This document shows, one piece after another, positions 32,641 through 44,860 of a stretch of DNA of 64,000 nt. Every line of letters starts with the position of its first letter. Positions within the stretch are counted from its first letter, which is position 1. Made by a program: the position numbers and the translations under genes. Source of the stretch: Chrysopilus asiliformis (Eukaryota; Arthropoda; Insecta; Diptera; Rhagionidae); assembly GCA_964034945.1 (NCBI GenBank), contig OZ035962.1, positions 113,089,234-113,153,233 on the forward strand. Direction: 5' to 3'. A model generated the notes under the pieces. The model was given only the letters and a program-made list of their open reading frames with translations, ran no database searches and had not been told where the DNA came from.

Positions 32641-34999
32641 CTAATATTGATATCCGTCTTGACCTAAAACGCCCGATCGATTGCCATTTTGTCCAGAGCC
32701 ATTTCCATTTCTGCCAGCACCTCCTGCACCACCTCCACGCCCAGAACCTTGATCTGGCCGTCCACTGGAGTAACCATCACTTCCTAAATCTTGTCCTCGT
32801 CCTCCAGTTGATGAAAATCCATTTCCGCCTCCGTTTCTACCATTACTACCTGGTCGTCCGCTTGAGTAGCCTTGTCCGTCCTGTGAATCTTGTCCAAATT
32901 CGCTGCTACCACCAGCACTGCCGCCGCCTTGACCTGGTCGTCCACTAGAGTAACCGTCATTACCTAAATTTTGTCCGAAGCCATTTCCGTCACGACCAGA
33001 TCCACCATTTCCGTTGTTGCCTCCTGGTCGACCGCTGGAATATCCCTGTGAGCCCAAGTTTTGCCCGTTCGATCCTCCACGACCGCCACCGCCTCCTTGC
33101 GAAGGGCGACCATTTGAGTAGCCATTTTGACCTAGATTTTGTCCACCACCGCTATTGCCTCCACTACCGCCATTGCCGGGTCTGCCACTGGAATAGCCCT
33201 GTGAGCCCAAATCTTGACCGAAGGATTGTCCTGGTCTACCGCTAGAATACCCATTTCCGCCATTGCTGTTCTGCCCACCTCCACTGCTACCGCCTTGACC
33301 TGGTCTTCCACTCGAGTATCCTTGCTCGCCCAAATCTTGTCCGGAACCAGATCCTCCACGACCTCCAGCTTGACCTCCAGTTTGAGCTCCAGATTGACCT
33401 CCAGCTTGACCTCCTTGCGGTCCTTGCTGACCACCGCCCGATGAGTAATCGTAGCCTTCACTGCCATCGCCACCGCTTCCCCCTCGGCCGAAACTTCCAC
33501 TTCCACTACCGAATCCGCCACCGAGTCCACCGCTGCTACCACCAAATTGGCCACTTCCGGTCAGCGCTCCTGATTGTGCCTCACCTTCATATCTGACTTG
33601 AGGCCGGTATCCGCCCTGATCTGCTTCATATTCGACAATCTACAAATATCAAATGAAAGATTTAAGATTGAATTGGGATAATTTCTTTTATTGGAATCTT
33701 ACTTGTTTCCTGCCATCTGGTAATAAGACATTGTATTGACCAGTTGTTAAGTCGCCATCTCTTTTTTCTGAATGCCCAAACGACAAACCACTTGGGGCAT
33801 CCTCAACCTCATAGCTAAATTCGTATTTAGCCGGTTCCTACAAATATTGAATTTTGATACCAGGTAGGAAACAAGTAACGTACGAAGCTAGACACATAAG
33901 GACCAGCTAACGAGTTTTAAAGGAATCGTGAAGAGTTAAAATAAATTGAGACTTACATTGCTGCCTCCGTCGTTTCCACCATTCTGGCCACCGCCAAAAC
34001 CACTGTCTCCACTGCCTGAAAATCCATTTTGACCTCGTGATCCACCTCCTCGTCCGCCACTACCACCTGAACTTCCGCCTTGTGAATAATCGTAGCCGTC
34101 TGCCCCGCTGCTACCCCGACCAGCTCCTCTGCCTGAACCGCTTTGCAATCGTTCACTCTGCCCAAAGCCAGGAGCTCCATAAGAACTTGAAGGTTCATTT
34201 GGGGGAAGATACGTTGAAGATGGACTACCACCTCCACTACCACCCCTGTTACCTCCTTGTCTTCCTCCGCTACTTCCTTGTTGACCACCAACTCCTGGAA
34301 CTCCATATGACTCAGATGGCCGCTGTCCTGAGCTTGATCCTGAGCCGGATCCAAAGCCTGATCCTGGTGGACCGTAGGAATCAGAAGGACGTCCATTTCG
34401 TCCCCCACCGTTTTGCGACCCTGTTCCCGTTCCAGGGGGTCCGTAATTGGTTGATGGTCTTCGGCCAATGTTTCCATTGCCATTGCCGTTTCCGTTTCCT
34501 GCTGGCGGTGGGCCATAACTGTCCGAGGGTTTTCCCGCATTACCACCGTTCCTGCCAGAACCACCGCTTTGTTGACCACCTCCTAGTCCAGGGGCTCCGT
34601 ACGAGTCTGATGGACGTCCCCCATTACCGTTTCTTCCGCCATTTTGTCCTCCGAACGCTGGGGGTCCGTAAGTTTCGGACGGATTTCCTCCTCTGCCACC
34701 TCCTGAGCTGCCACCCCCATCCTGTCCGCCGAATCCAGGGACTCCATAGGACGATGACGGCGACGATGATGATCCAAAACCATTACTGCCTGATGATTCT
34801 TGACCCCCTCTACCTGGAGGTCCATAGGATGAAGATGGCGACTGACCAGGCGGCAGATACGAATTAACTGGAGGTTCTGGTCGGGCAACAACTGTTGACG
34901 CCAGAAGGCAAATACACGTCAACTAAAAAAATATTTCATTAGTTTCAGGCGAAATGTTTTGATCAAGAAGTTATCAAATGCAACCTTAATCATTGCCAT
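32641..34999 (-). CDS. resilin: Pro-resilin (elastic cuticle protein, RR-2 domain)
   Basis: Four exons, all joined in phase 0: 34985-34999, 33957-34922, 33703-33837, 32641-33639, giving 704 residues (fly resilin is about 620). The signal peptide MAMIKLTCICLLASTVVA is split by intron 1. Exon 2 is a Gly/Ser/Pro-rich elastic block with nine YGPP/YGVP/YGAP-type motifs, several preceded by GRPSDS or GKPSDS, plus YLPP twice. Exon 3 and the start of exon 4 encode an RR-2 chitin-binding domain (EFSYEV, HSEKRDGDLTTGQY, PDGRKQIVEYEAD, GYRPQVRYEGEA). The rest of exon 4 is a second elastic block with eight GYSSGRP-type motifs and QDLG/QNLG spacers. This A-block, chitin-binding, B-block order is the arrangement of fly resilin. 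The protein is secreted into cuticle, binds chitin, and is crosslinked through di- and trityrosines to form a rubber. Frames on the other strand and in the other phases are shadows of its repeats. Confidence 0.95.
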
Positions 35000-35078
35000 T
35001 CGAATTTCTATTATCCTTGTTTTAAGAACACGGCTCGGCTGTTATCCTCTGATAGTTGTCCGATGAGCTTCAATTCTA

Positions 35079-35113
35079 ACTGACTAGGATGACAATTTTG
35101 TCGTCTATTTATA
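35079..35113 (-). promoter_or_regulatory. Core promoter of resilin: TATA box and arthropod initiator
   Basis: On the minus strand TATAAATA occupies 35113-35106 and TCAGT occupies 35083-35079. The A of TCAGT (35081) would be the start site, with the TATA box beginning 32 bp upstream, the standard spacing. The resulting 5' UTR is about 81 nt before ATG 34999. Confidence 0.8.
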
Positions 35114-36817
35114 TCGAAATCTCTGTGAAAATAGAGTGAGACCTAGACACTAAGTACTGCTATTGCATTATACCAAAAGCATTTCGAAGATGCCTCCAAA
35201 TTCCAAAAAATCCAAATAGAAGAGGAGCACGATGGATCCATAGGTGTTTTGCTGATGATGATGTGTCTCGGGCTTTGGGTAAAAATTCTGCTGCTGAAAT
35301 TGTGTATGGTATGGCATGGCATGTAAGTCGTGCCACGGATTTGTCTTACATATAGGAGTATGTGGAGATATGGAAACATATTTTGTCTCATGCATCCCAA
35401 ATATAGTTCACAAGATAGTAAAGCTATGGCACTGAAATGATGATGATGAGACTTAGGATATCTGTTTACCAAGCAGATGACGACGACGTCATTTTCGGAA
35501 CAATTACTTGTAAGAGGCGGTCGGTGATTGTGACAGTCGCAAGCAAAATAAATCTTAACTACATAAATGTATCTAACCAGCAATCGAATCCAATTCAATC
35601 ATAGTCGAAGTACCACAGCATCCAACGCTGTAATATCTATCATCAGAAGGCACATCGTATAAGCGAAATGTCTCAAGGTAACCGACAATTCGCATCGGAG
35701 TTAATATACCGAAAGTCAGGCAACATAGAAACCATTTCGCATAACATCCAGTCAAGTCCAATTATTTTGAGGACGCTATTGACACATAATTGCTCTTAGG
35801 ACTTGTTATAAAAGGTAATCATTTTCACACTTGCATGCATTTAAAATGCGTACTTAAAATATTTCACTCACAGATCAGTCAGTGGTGATCATCAATGATG
35901 TCAACGGGAACGCATTATGCTCGAATTGTTTAGTCACCCTCGCAAAGTGGGAAGCTGTAAGTCAAGGACCACTCAGGATTTTGTAATAATTTATTAAATT
36001 TTGTTTAACCTTTTTACTTTACTCTTCTATTTTTTTACTTTAGTGTTGAAAAAGTGGCTTTGAGGTGGTCAAAATTATGCTACTTTGGGCTTCCGGTTTT
36101 TACTTATTTAATATTGATGGTCATTAATCAAGCAAAGTGTACAATATGTTTAGAGGTCATCGGTTTGTTTAAATTTGGTTTTTGGTAAACAAATTTGTTT
36201 GTAAGCTAATTTAATAGGTATCTCTAAAATTACAAATTTTAATAGTCAGATTACAACTTTTATTTAGGGCAAAAAATTCTAGTGAATTTAGGCAAAAAGT
36301 TTTACATCTAAAATGATTGAGTATTTTACAAATATTGTTAAATTGTATAACGAGAAACTTGCGGTGTTCGGTATTGGAGGGAGAATATAACGAGAGATAT
36401 GCGCACTTTAAAGAAAAACACTGTTTTTCTTTCCACTTACCTCACTCATAAATAAATAAAATATATAGTACTTTGAATGTAAATGGGTTTCAGTAAAATA
36501 CTCCGAAAATTAAGTTGGCTGGAAAATTTCGTTTTCAATGTTACTTAAAATATGAGCACACAACACGCAGCAGTCAAAATTTCAAAAACAAAAAATAAAA
36601 AAATTTAAAAAATTCCAAAAATATGCGAGTTTTTGCAAATTGAGCTCTAAGAATAATAAGAATTTCTTAAAACAATTGTATCGACTCTTGGAAATTAAGG
36701 AATAATAGGCAAAGTAGTACAATATGTTTAGAGGTCATCGGTTATTAACGGAACAAAGCATTTAATTAAATTAAGACACCAAATTGCATAAAAATGATTG
36801 AAATACTTGAAAGAAAA
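35114..36817. other. Upstream region of resilin and intergenic DNA
   Basis: 35140-35770 is less AT-rich than its surroundings and has overlapping minus-strand frames (151 and 62 codons) without ATG-supported or splice-supported structure. It is more likely the regulatory region of resilin than a gene. Beyond about 35800 only AT-rich filler is seen; the phrase ATATGTTTAGAGGTCATCGGTT occurs twice (about 36146 and 36722). Confidence 0.4.
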
Positions 36818-37316
36818 CTGCATCTACAACTCGTTGCCGGGTTAAGTTTTTTCAATTTTTTTTATGGTCTATGTTGGAGCTAAACTTCAGGCCAATCGGC
36901 TCGGTAGTTTCCCCGCGAAAGGGTAACATAGAGGAAGAGCTATATTTCGAGATCACTTTACCCCTTCCCCCTACTCCCTCACCACTCGGGCTATTTTTTA
37001 ATGGATCTATGTTGGGGCTGGACCCCCGAAGAACATCTATGCCAAATTTCAAGTCAATCGGTTCAGTAGTTTCCCCGCGAAAGAGTAACATAGCGCAAAA
37101 ACTAAGTTTCGAAATCACTTTACACCTGCCCTTACTCCCCCCACCCCTCGCGCTACTTTTCCGTATGCCTATGTTGGAACCAGAACTACCACAGACACTC
37201 ATGCCAAATTTCAAGTCAATCGGTTCAGCCGTTTTCGCGTGAAAGAGGAACAGACAGACAGCAGACAGACAGACAGGCAGACAGACACCAACTCATTTTT
37301 ATAGATTAGTATGATG
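36818..37316 (+). mobile_element. Dispersed nonautonomous element, copy 2 (three modules)
   Basis: Same family as 7521-7825. Three modules on the theme CAAATTTCAAGTCAATCGG plus TTTCCCCGCGAAAG follow each other, then a GACAGACAG tract and a TTTTTATAGATTAGTATGAT end. The first copy has two modules, so module number varies. Confidence 0.7.
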
Positions 37317-38936
37317 ATTATACATGAATTCCAAGTAGATGAGATTTTTACATTTATAAAAGGTTTGAAATCCATCCGCAACTCCGTTTTTGTTGATAGT
37401 ATGTGTTCGTGAAAAATATTTTTTTGGAGAGGTTTTAACTAAGGTTTATTTTTTGTTTCAATAAAAACTTCCTGTTGAAAGATTTTTCCCAATTTTTTTT
37501 ATAGGAAACGGGGTTTTTTCACAGAGACACGAGTTTTTCTGAAATAGACTGAAAAATCTTTTTAAAATAAGAAAGTGTTGACTTCCTAATAGTTAATACT
37601 ATTTTAGGATCATAAATTCATCTTTTATTGATAAATATATAATTGCCTGCTTTATTTTATAATTGTTTATGTGACTTTAAATAGTGTTATTATGGAACAA
37701 TAAAAGTACTGTCATTTTTGAAGAAAACTATACTTTAATGAGATTTCTAACAATTTCCGGCAATTGAGTCGAAAGTAAACGGATTTCATGGAGCAAACTT
37801 ATTGTAAAATGCTCACAAAACTCGATTTTTTGCACAATATTATAACGATTTTCGAGACTTTTTCAGATTCAATTTTTTTTTGTTTCAATTATAACCGATA
37901 CGTTGCAATGTCGCAGTTAACCTGAAAGTTCTTATTATGAATTTCACTATGGTTTTTGCTCAACATAGCTATCGATAGTCATGAATGGAAGGTACTATCT
38001 TTGTTATATTGCAACATAATACATGAAAATCAGCTTAGCATTATCTTCTAAAGTTGACTGCTGCTTTAGTATAAACAACAAAGACATCCGACCGTGATTA
38101 TGTCGCCTGCGACTAAATATTTCTATTGTGGGCTTCAACTGGCAGCATAAATATTTATATATATATACGAGTATGTTTGACGATAATCTAACTCTATCCA
38201 TCCGAATGTTTTATAAACTGTGTTGTAAGTAAAGCACGTATGCTGATATTCACGACTGGTGATGCCGCCGCCGTTTAAGAAGATGAAGTTTAAGAAGATC
38301 CTCACGCCAACAATGAACAAGTTCGATACAATGAATTTGGATTCAGATTGAATTACATCATTGAGTGAAATATTATTTATTGTATAATCATAAACTTAAA
38401 ATTGTAAATAAAATCGGCGTTGATTATCAATCGTTTAGAATTTGGAACGTGCGGCATGTATAAAAATCATACATTTTCAAACAGTAGTAATCCAAGCTAT
38501 TTTATAATGAATTTATGCGTTTAATTTAACAATATATTTATTTAAAAACTATAGGAGCTAAATAGAAACACAAAAACATATGCTGGGAAAAGAATTATCA
38601 CAACCACGAAGTAAATATTCTTTGTAAATTTATCTGGTTTTTAAGGGAATTTTAATAGAATGACGCAGTTCAAACGTTCAAATATAGGTTGGCTCAAAAT
38701 TTCCTATTCGTTCTAATGTTTTTAAAACGGTTTTCTCAACGTGGACTTTTTTCCACAATTTTCAAAAATAATTCTTTTTTTTTTTGGTTTTTTTTTATAA
38801 ATCACTGACCTTGTTCGATTTACGAGGTTTTTGACCTGGTAAAATTGCGTCGAATAGCATCGTATATCGAAACATCGTATATAAAGGATTTTTCTTGTTT
38901 TGTCCTTTTTATATAGATGCTAGCTATAAATAAATC
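37317..38936. other. AT-rich intergenic DNA
   Basis: No supported gene or element. Minus frames at 38004-38320 overlap each other and are not believed. Confidence 0.4.
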
Positions 38937-38939
38937 TTA

Positions 38940-39323
38940 TGCTACATTTACACGAATGACAAATTTGTCATTTTTTTCTTGTCATTATGTTAATTCCCGT
39001 GTAAATGGCATAATTTTTGTAATTTTTTCTGTCAGAAAATGTCAATCTCTCATAAAAGAATGAACTTGTCCATTCTTTTATGCCAGATTGTCATTCGTGC
39101 AAACGCAATATTAGTTATGACAAAAGTTGAATACTAAAGTTGTCATAACTAATATTGCGTTTGCACGAATGACAATCTGGCATAAAAGAATGGACAAGTT
39201 CATTCTTTTATGAGAGATTGACATTTTCTGACAGAAAAAATTACAAAAATTATGCCATTTACACGGGAATTAACATAATGACAAGAAAAAAATGACAAAT
39301 TTGTCATTCGTGTAAATGTAGCA
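38940..39323. mobile_element. Perfect foldback element, 184-bp arms, 16-nt loop
   Basis: Bases 38940-39123 and 39140-39323 are exact inverse complements by eye, with a 16-nt spacer at 39124-39139 (AAGTTGAATACTAAAG). The ends are TGCTACATTTACACG. Direct TTA triplets flank it (38937-38939 and 39324-39326), the 3-bp duplication of PIF/Harbinger-type MITEs. There is no coding capacity. A transcript would fold into a near-perfect 184-bp hairpin. Confidence 0.92.
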
Positions 39324-39326
39324 TTA

Positions 39327-39788
39327 CAAATAAAAGATGTAACACCGTTTTTTTTTAAATTTCTTCAAATCGAATTTCCAGCCTGAAATTCGGTTCTTGC
39401 AATCTTGCGATTTGTGCAAACAGCTTAAATTTTTCCTAAAGATTCGTCGGTATATTAGAAAATTAGTGATGAGAATTGATCGACCAAATTTAAAATAGAT
39501 AAAAGTTCAATGAGTTGACAACAAAATGTTTCGAGACTGCCCACAAAATACGTGACGATAATTTAAGACTTTTTGGATCCCCTCTTCCTTCCTTGCCATA
39601 TTTTTTTGATATTTTTTGTATGCAGCTAGTCCCGCTGTCACACTATCGCAAAACTCCTTCCCCTAATATCGAGATGCCGTAAATCGACCTTTAAAAACTA
39701 ATATTTAAAGACTGTTCATAAACTGAGTCGTTGTTAATTAAATCAATTTTACCCATACAGAGATCTTTTTTGTAAATGAATTTAAATG
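39327..39788. other. Intergenic, nothing distinctive
   Basis: AT-rich sequence with a worn repeat phrase near 39540-39600. Confidence 0.3.
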
Positions 39789-39790
39789 TA

Positions 39791-40093
39791 CACTCAGAAA
39801 AATGTCAGGTCAACTTTTTGTCAGGTTAACTCTGACCTCTAGCTGGCTGACAGAGGTTTCCATTACATGACATTACATCCTCGAAATGCCTATCTAAGGT
39901 CAACTCGTGCAGCTCCCAAGGCCCTACTTCACCTGCTCGTGGCTTAATTTCAGAATTTCTCCGGCCACAGGTCAACACAAGTTTTACTTTCCTTCATGCA
40001 GGCGAACGCGCACCTCACATAGGCTAAATTTTCCTGCCCGAGGCCAATTACGCCGTATGTAGGTCGTCGTTTTAGCCTCCATTTTTCTGAGTG
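39791..40093. mobile_element. mariner-type MITE (TA target)
   Basis: CACTCAGAAAAATG at the left end is matched by CATTTTTCTGAGTG at the right end, and TA flanks both sides (39789-39790, 40094-40095). 303 bp. The interior is GC-richer and has several AGGTCAA-like phrases, but no frame of note. Confidence 0.75.
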
Positions 40094-40095
40094 TA

Positions 40096-41507
40096 ATTTG
40101 AGTTTAAGAGAAGTTCATAAACCGAATAGTTCATCAACCTAACTCTTAATGATTCCGAACCGCCATTTTTCAAAACATTTTCAAAACTTTTGAATAATTT
40201 TTTCATATAGGAAAATTTTACATGATTTTTCGTTTCCAAAAACTTATTTTCATATTTGTCGAATCGGCAAGAACTTTTGAATCACTCCGACGCAAGATCA
40301 TTTGCTGCTCATTTCCCATTTGATGATCATGTAGTGTCATTTATTTTGACTCGAATGTCATACTTTTCGTGAAATACGAATAAACGTTCTTCTATATGAT
40401 GATCATCGAATTGTGTATTGATTTCCTTTCTATCCTTGCATGATCACTACATAATGCTTACCTTGAAATTATTCAATTGACACAAATTTACACATAATTT
40501 CATCCTTTGTCTCGATTTGTTGAAACATCACTATTTGGCACCATCTTGGCCACGATTTTCAATTTTTGTTCATCATCGAAATTTTCGTGACAAACTAATT
40601 GGATGATTTTAATCAGTCAAACTTTCAGATTGACAAATGATTTATGGAAAATTTTAACAATTAATTTCAAAAGGGAACATTAGTAGAATGAATTTGTATT
40701 ATCTTTAATTTAATTAAATTTCTTAAAATTAAAATCACTTACAAAAATTCGTATAAACAATCTTGAGATGGAATTCATATAAAGAAATAAAATACATTTT
40801 TTTTCTTTGAGTAAATAAAAATAAAATACTAAATTTGAATAACTTTTACTGAAATGTTAATTCGATAAATCAAAATTTATGCAATACGTCGTGCGTAATT
40901 AAGAGAACATTATATGCTTTGGTGAACATTTAATGCAATGGGAAGTCTAAGAAAATGTGATGAACTTTTTTTAGACTATAGATTAGGTTTTTGTGTCTGT
41001 TTAATGTAAAATATGTGCAGGGGTTTTATTGATTGACAGCATAAAAGATTGTATGAATATTTATGTTTTCATTATTAGAAGAACTAGTAATAGGTTTTTC
41101 AATACCTAAAAACGACACAGCTTGAGATTACTAATATTTTTTTTGTGGAAAGAGTTTATCACGATACATATTGTTACTAACACCACGAAATACGAGAGTG
41201 GGGACGATGATCCCATGCAAAAATCTCGAAAATGCATGGTCAGGGAAGTGCTGTGTTAGGTAGGGGGAAGGGGGAGAGGTAGGTGGCTGTGACGTATTTA
41301 TGAACAGGTCCTTTAATACTTTTGAATATGGTAAAAAAAGCTTTTATGTCGAAAAAATAGAAACTTATCTAGAAATGAATTCTACGAAAACTCGAAAACT
41401 ACCCGCCTGATTGAGCTGAAATTTTGTATCATGTCTACCAAGGTCAGAGACTGGCAAAATAAAAAACTTATCATAAATATTTTTTAGCTTGAATCAGCAA
41501 TTACGTT
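40096..41507. other. AT-rich intergenic DNA
   Basis: No gene seen. At about 41190-41300 there is a GC-richer repeat relic ending near GTGACGTATTTATGAACAGG, again like the phrase at 5640 and 14319. Confidence 0.35.
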
Positions 41508-41509
41508 AA

Positions 41510-41572
41510 CTGTTTTGAAAACTCGCAGATTAAGTGAATATTTCATCTAATCTGCGAGTTTTAAAAACGTTA
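41510..41572. other. Short hairpin
   Basis: GAAAACTCGCAGATTA pairs with TAATCTGCGAGTTTT across a loop of about 15 nt, and the stem extends outward with one or two mismatches. Precursor-microRNA-like in size, or a remnant of a small inverted repeat element. Confidence 0.4.
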
Positions 41573-42855
41573 GCAAAACATCACATACCAAATTTCTATT
41601 TGAATTTATTAAGAAATAAAATTTTCCATAAACTGCAGTCATTTAAACTCAGAATTGTCTTCATTCCAAGGAAACAAATTTTTATGTCAATGGTACTCAA
41701 TCAAAGTCGATGAAAATTGCTAACACAGCTTTGGTACTGTATGACTTCGATGATAGGTACATATAAAAAAAAACAAATAAAACTTATGTAGACTTTAATA
41801 ATCGATTATTAGTAGCGAAACACTGACATTTAGCGATTTATATGCTAAACGTTGTAAATTAGTCTCAATTTGGCGCTTCTTGAATTATTTCCCATGTTTA
41901 TTTGTTTATGAGCAATTGTTGCCATTAATGCTGGAGGAGTTGATCTCAAGTATCTGGTTAGGACCATAGCTGTAATTATGGTTTGGTTGAAGAAATCATT
42001 TTTACAACATCGTCATTATGGTTTCATATTGATGTGAGTTTAATATTTATAAGATCGTAAATAAATAATAAACTATATTTAATAATTTTACGTTTTCGCT
42101 CATTGCAACAAGTGTATTTTTATTTGTTCAAACAGAAAAGTTTCATGAAAAGGCATTTTCCGTTAAATATCTTTAAGATCAAGTTAACAGAACATTGTTG
42201 TCATGTAATTTGTGAGCTGCAAAGTTTATTGAATGTATTTTACAATGCGAGTAACATCCCTGCTATGCTAGTACCACATTTGGCTACTTTTACTGCGCAG
42301 CATTATGAAAAACTGCGGTACTTGAATGCTGCAATATCCGAAGCCCTCTGAAACCCAGAAAACTGCGTAGAAAACAAACAGCCGCAATATATTTCAAATG
42401 CGGTGCAACCTAAATAGCAGCTACGTGTGAACACTACAATTGAGAAGTTCGTCTAGCCAGAAAAAGTTTCATCTGGCTAAAATTTTTACGGCTCTACTTT
42501 GTTAGAACCAGAAGACCAGCAGAAATTGAATCTAATTTTTACGTTTCTAAACTTATTTCAATTGAAAGCAACACTATAAAAGGGGAAAATGTGTCACTTG
42601 ATACTAAAAAACTGACCATAAATTTTAATCAGAATCGGTTAAGTTGTCCTCAAAATATCGCAATAATAGAGTTGAGCTTTTTTGTTAATAACATACTGGT
42701 TAGAAGCCTTAAACTTCTAACTCCTAAAAACAGTATAGGTTTCTATACTTGGATTTCTATCTATTTAGAGTTTTGTTGATCTTTAAAACGCGCTTCTGAG
42801 ATCAAATAAGAATGATTGCATATTTTAGAGCGTAATCTGCAAAAAAAAACCACTG
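41573..42855. other. Intergenic; one weak exon-like frame
   Basis: At 42103-42351 (+) a frame ending in a TGA contains a protein-like stretch (HLATFTAQHYEKLRYLNAAI) and is preceded by an acceptor-like TGTTCAAACAG, but no matching donor or start was found. Otherwise AT-rich. Confidence 0.25.
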
Positions 42856-42935
42856 TTGGTTCATCCATTTCCATTTTGGTTCATCCATTTCCATTTTGGT
42901 TCATCCATTTCCATTTTGGATCATCCATTTCCATT
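42856..42935 (+). repeat. Four tandem copies of a 20-bp unit
   Basis: The unit is TTGGTTCATCCATTTCCATT. The first three copies are identical; the fourth has GGATC for GGTTC. Confidence 0.95.
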
Positions 42936-43945
42936 AAGTGCTTTTGACAGTTTTACTGGCAGCAGTGTGAATGTGTTAGTTTTCTTTGTTTACACGTACT
43001 AAAAATCTGAAAAAAAACTTTGAATCAAGCATTTCTCCTTCGATTTGCTTTACCAACCTCCGCGTATTGTTGAGTGTTCGTGTCTCTTCTACTTACCTGA
43101 GCCAGAGTTTCGAAAATGCACACTGACTCGAAAATGAAAATGACTGGAAGTAACTGAAAACAAATTTTAGTTAAGCAGAGACACGATTTCAGTTCAGTGG
43201 GCGGAAAAGCTTTTAACGTTTGATTTTTTCAAACGAAAAAAATTTAAAAATATCTAAAGTTATGATCTGTAGAGCATTACTTACCAGAAGACTTGAGTTT
43301 GTTCTATTAACCTTTTTTAATTTTTTTTGTCCAGAAAATTTTCAGATAGTCTTTCTATAGTCTTTGACGAATGGTTGAAAGTTCTTTAAAAACGACACAA
43401 AAATATCAGTTGTGGTCAACACAAAACTTTCTTCTACAAAATCTACGACCCTGCGCAATTTACGCTAGAGCCCTGTCGCGTTGTCAACCTACGACCTCCC
43501 AATAAATTCTTGGTTTATTCAAAAATATCAAAAACGTACAAAATTTGAGATAACTTGAGAACTGTAAAAGATATCAATTTACGGTAAATGGCAAAAATGT
43601 AGAAAATGTTAACATTTTTAATTATTCTTTTAACTGATTTGTCGAAAAATCGTTAGTTTGCAAACTATTCGCAAAAATATGATTTTTTACATATTAATGA
43701 AAATATCTCAATAACGGTAAAAGATAACGGATAACGGTAAGAAATAAAATTGTGCAGAATGCCATTCTCATTAATTCACTTCATACATTCAGTCAGCAAA
43801 AACCCGTTAGTTTTCGACATAATCGCAAAAAACTGTTTTTTTTGGAAATAACGGTTTATCTCGATAACAGGTGGAGATATCGAGTTATAGCTAAAGACAA
43901 AAGTGTGGGAAATTTTATTTTCTCCAAGTTTTGTCATACTTAAGG
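42936..43945. other. AT-rich intergenic DNA
   Basis: Several phrases of the kind gAtAACGGTAAaAgATA recur at 43540-43900, typical of worn interspersed repeats. No gene supported. Confidence 0.35.
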
Positions 43946-44860
43946 CCACTAAAATACGCGTAGTTTGGGAGTAAATCGAGAAAAACGAAATTGCGATTTT
44001 TGAAAAACCGCCATTTTGGATACTTCCGGTTAACGGATTTCCACCAAAAGTTGATAGGATCGTCCCATTTCAGGACCCAACATGCCTATAAAATTTCGTG
44101 GCTCTAGCTCTATTAGTTTTTGAGAAATCTTGTACACAGACTGACAGACAGACTGACAGACAGACTGACAGACTGACAGACTGACAGACTGACAGACTGA
44201 CAGACTGACAGACTGACAGACTGACAGACTGACAGACTGACAGACTGACAGACTGACAGACTGACAGACTGACAGACTGACAGACTGACAGACTGACAGA
44301 CTGACAGACTGACAGACTGACAGACTGACAGACTGACAGACTGACAGACTGATAGACTGACAGACTGACAGACTGACAGACTGACAGACTGACAGACTGA
44401 CAGACTGACAGACTGACAGACTGACAGACTGACAGACTGACAGACTGACAGACTGACAGACTGACAGACTGACAGACTGACAGACTGACAGACTGACAGA
44501 CTGACAGACTGACAGACTGACAGACTGACAGACTGACAGACTGACAGACTGACAGACTGACAGACTGACAGACTGACAGACTGACAGACTGACAGACTGA
44601 CAGACTGACAGACTGACAGACTGACAGACTGACAGACTGACAGACTGACAGACTGACAGACTGACAGACTGACAGACTGACAGACTGACAGACTGACAGA
44701 CTGACAGACTGACAGACAGACTGACAGACTGACAGACAGAAAGACATTTTTTAAATATGACTCCAATCGACTCAGGAGTGATCGGGAAATGTTTTTTAGG
44801 CAAAATTAAGAGGTCGAAATTTTTCATGAATACAATACTTTATTATACTCCGTAGAAGAA
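43946..44860 (-). mobile_element. Second microsatellite-bearing element, HINE-like in layout
   Basis: Read on the minus strand it has TACTTTCTTCTACGGAGTAT near its start, a GTCTGTCAGTCTGTCA tract, and a conserved block (AGAGCCACGAAATTTTATAG, GTTGGGTCCTGAAATGGGAC). The layout parallels the DINE-1/HINE copies in this window, but the sequence is a different family. Ends are approximate. Confidence 0.55.
44137..44741 (-). repeat. (CAGACTGA)n minisatellite, about 75 units
   Basis: An almost uniform 8-bp repeat over 605 bp, with one internal variant (GATAGACTGA near 44351) and slightly irregular edges where CAGA is doubled. The unit has no stop codon in any minus-strand frame, so all three frames stay open (217 to 265 codons, Ser/Val/Cys/Gln/Leu only). 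These are not genes. Confidence 0.97.

Noticed and set aside
33048..34867. Plus-strand and other-phase frames across the resilin exons (up to 276 codons)
   Set aside because: They mirror the Gly/Ser/Pro-rich repeats of resilin and have no independent splice or start support.
35143..35761. Minus frames of 151 and 62 codons upstream of resilin
   Set aside because: The two overlap in different phases, have no recognisable domain, and sit where the resilin regulatory region is expected. A hidden gene is not excluded.
44137..44741. CRISPR-like regular repeat
   Set aside because: Units are 8 bp with no spacers, in an insect nuclear genome; it is a minisatellite.
44030..44827. Three overlapping minus frames of 217-265 codons rich in Ser, Val, Cys, Gln, Leu
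   Set aside because: All come from the CAGACTGA array; the same residue cycle appears in every frame.
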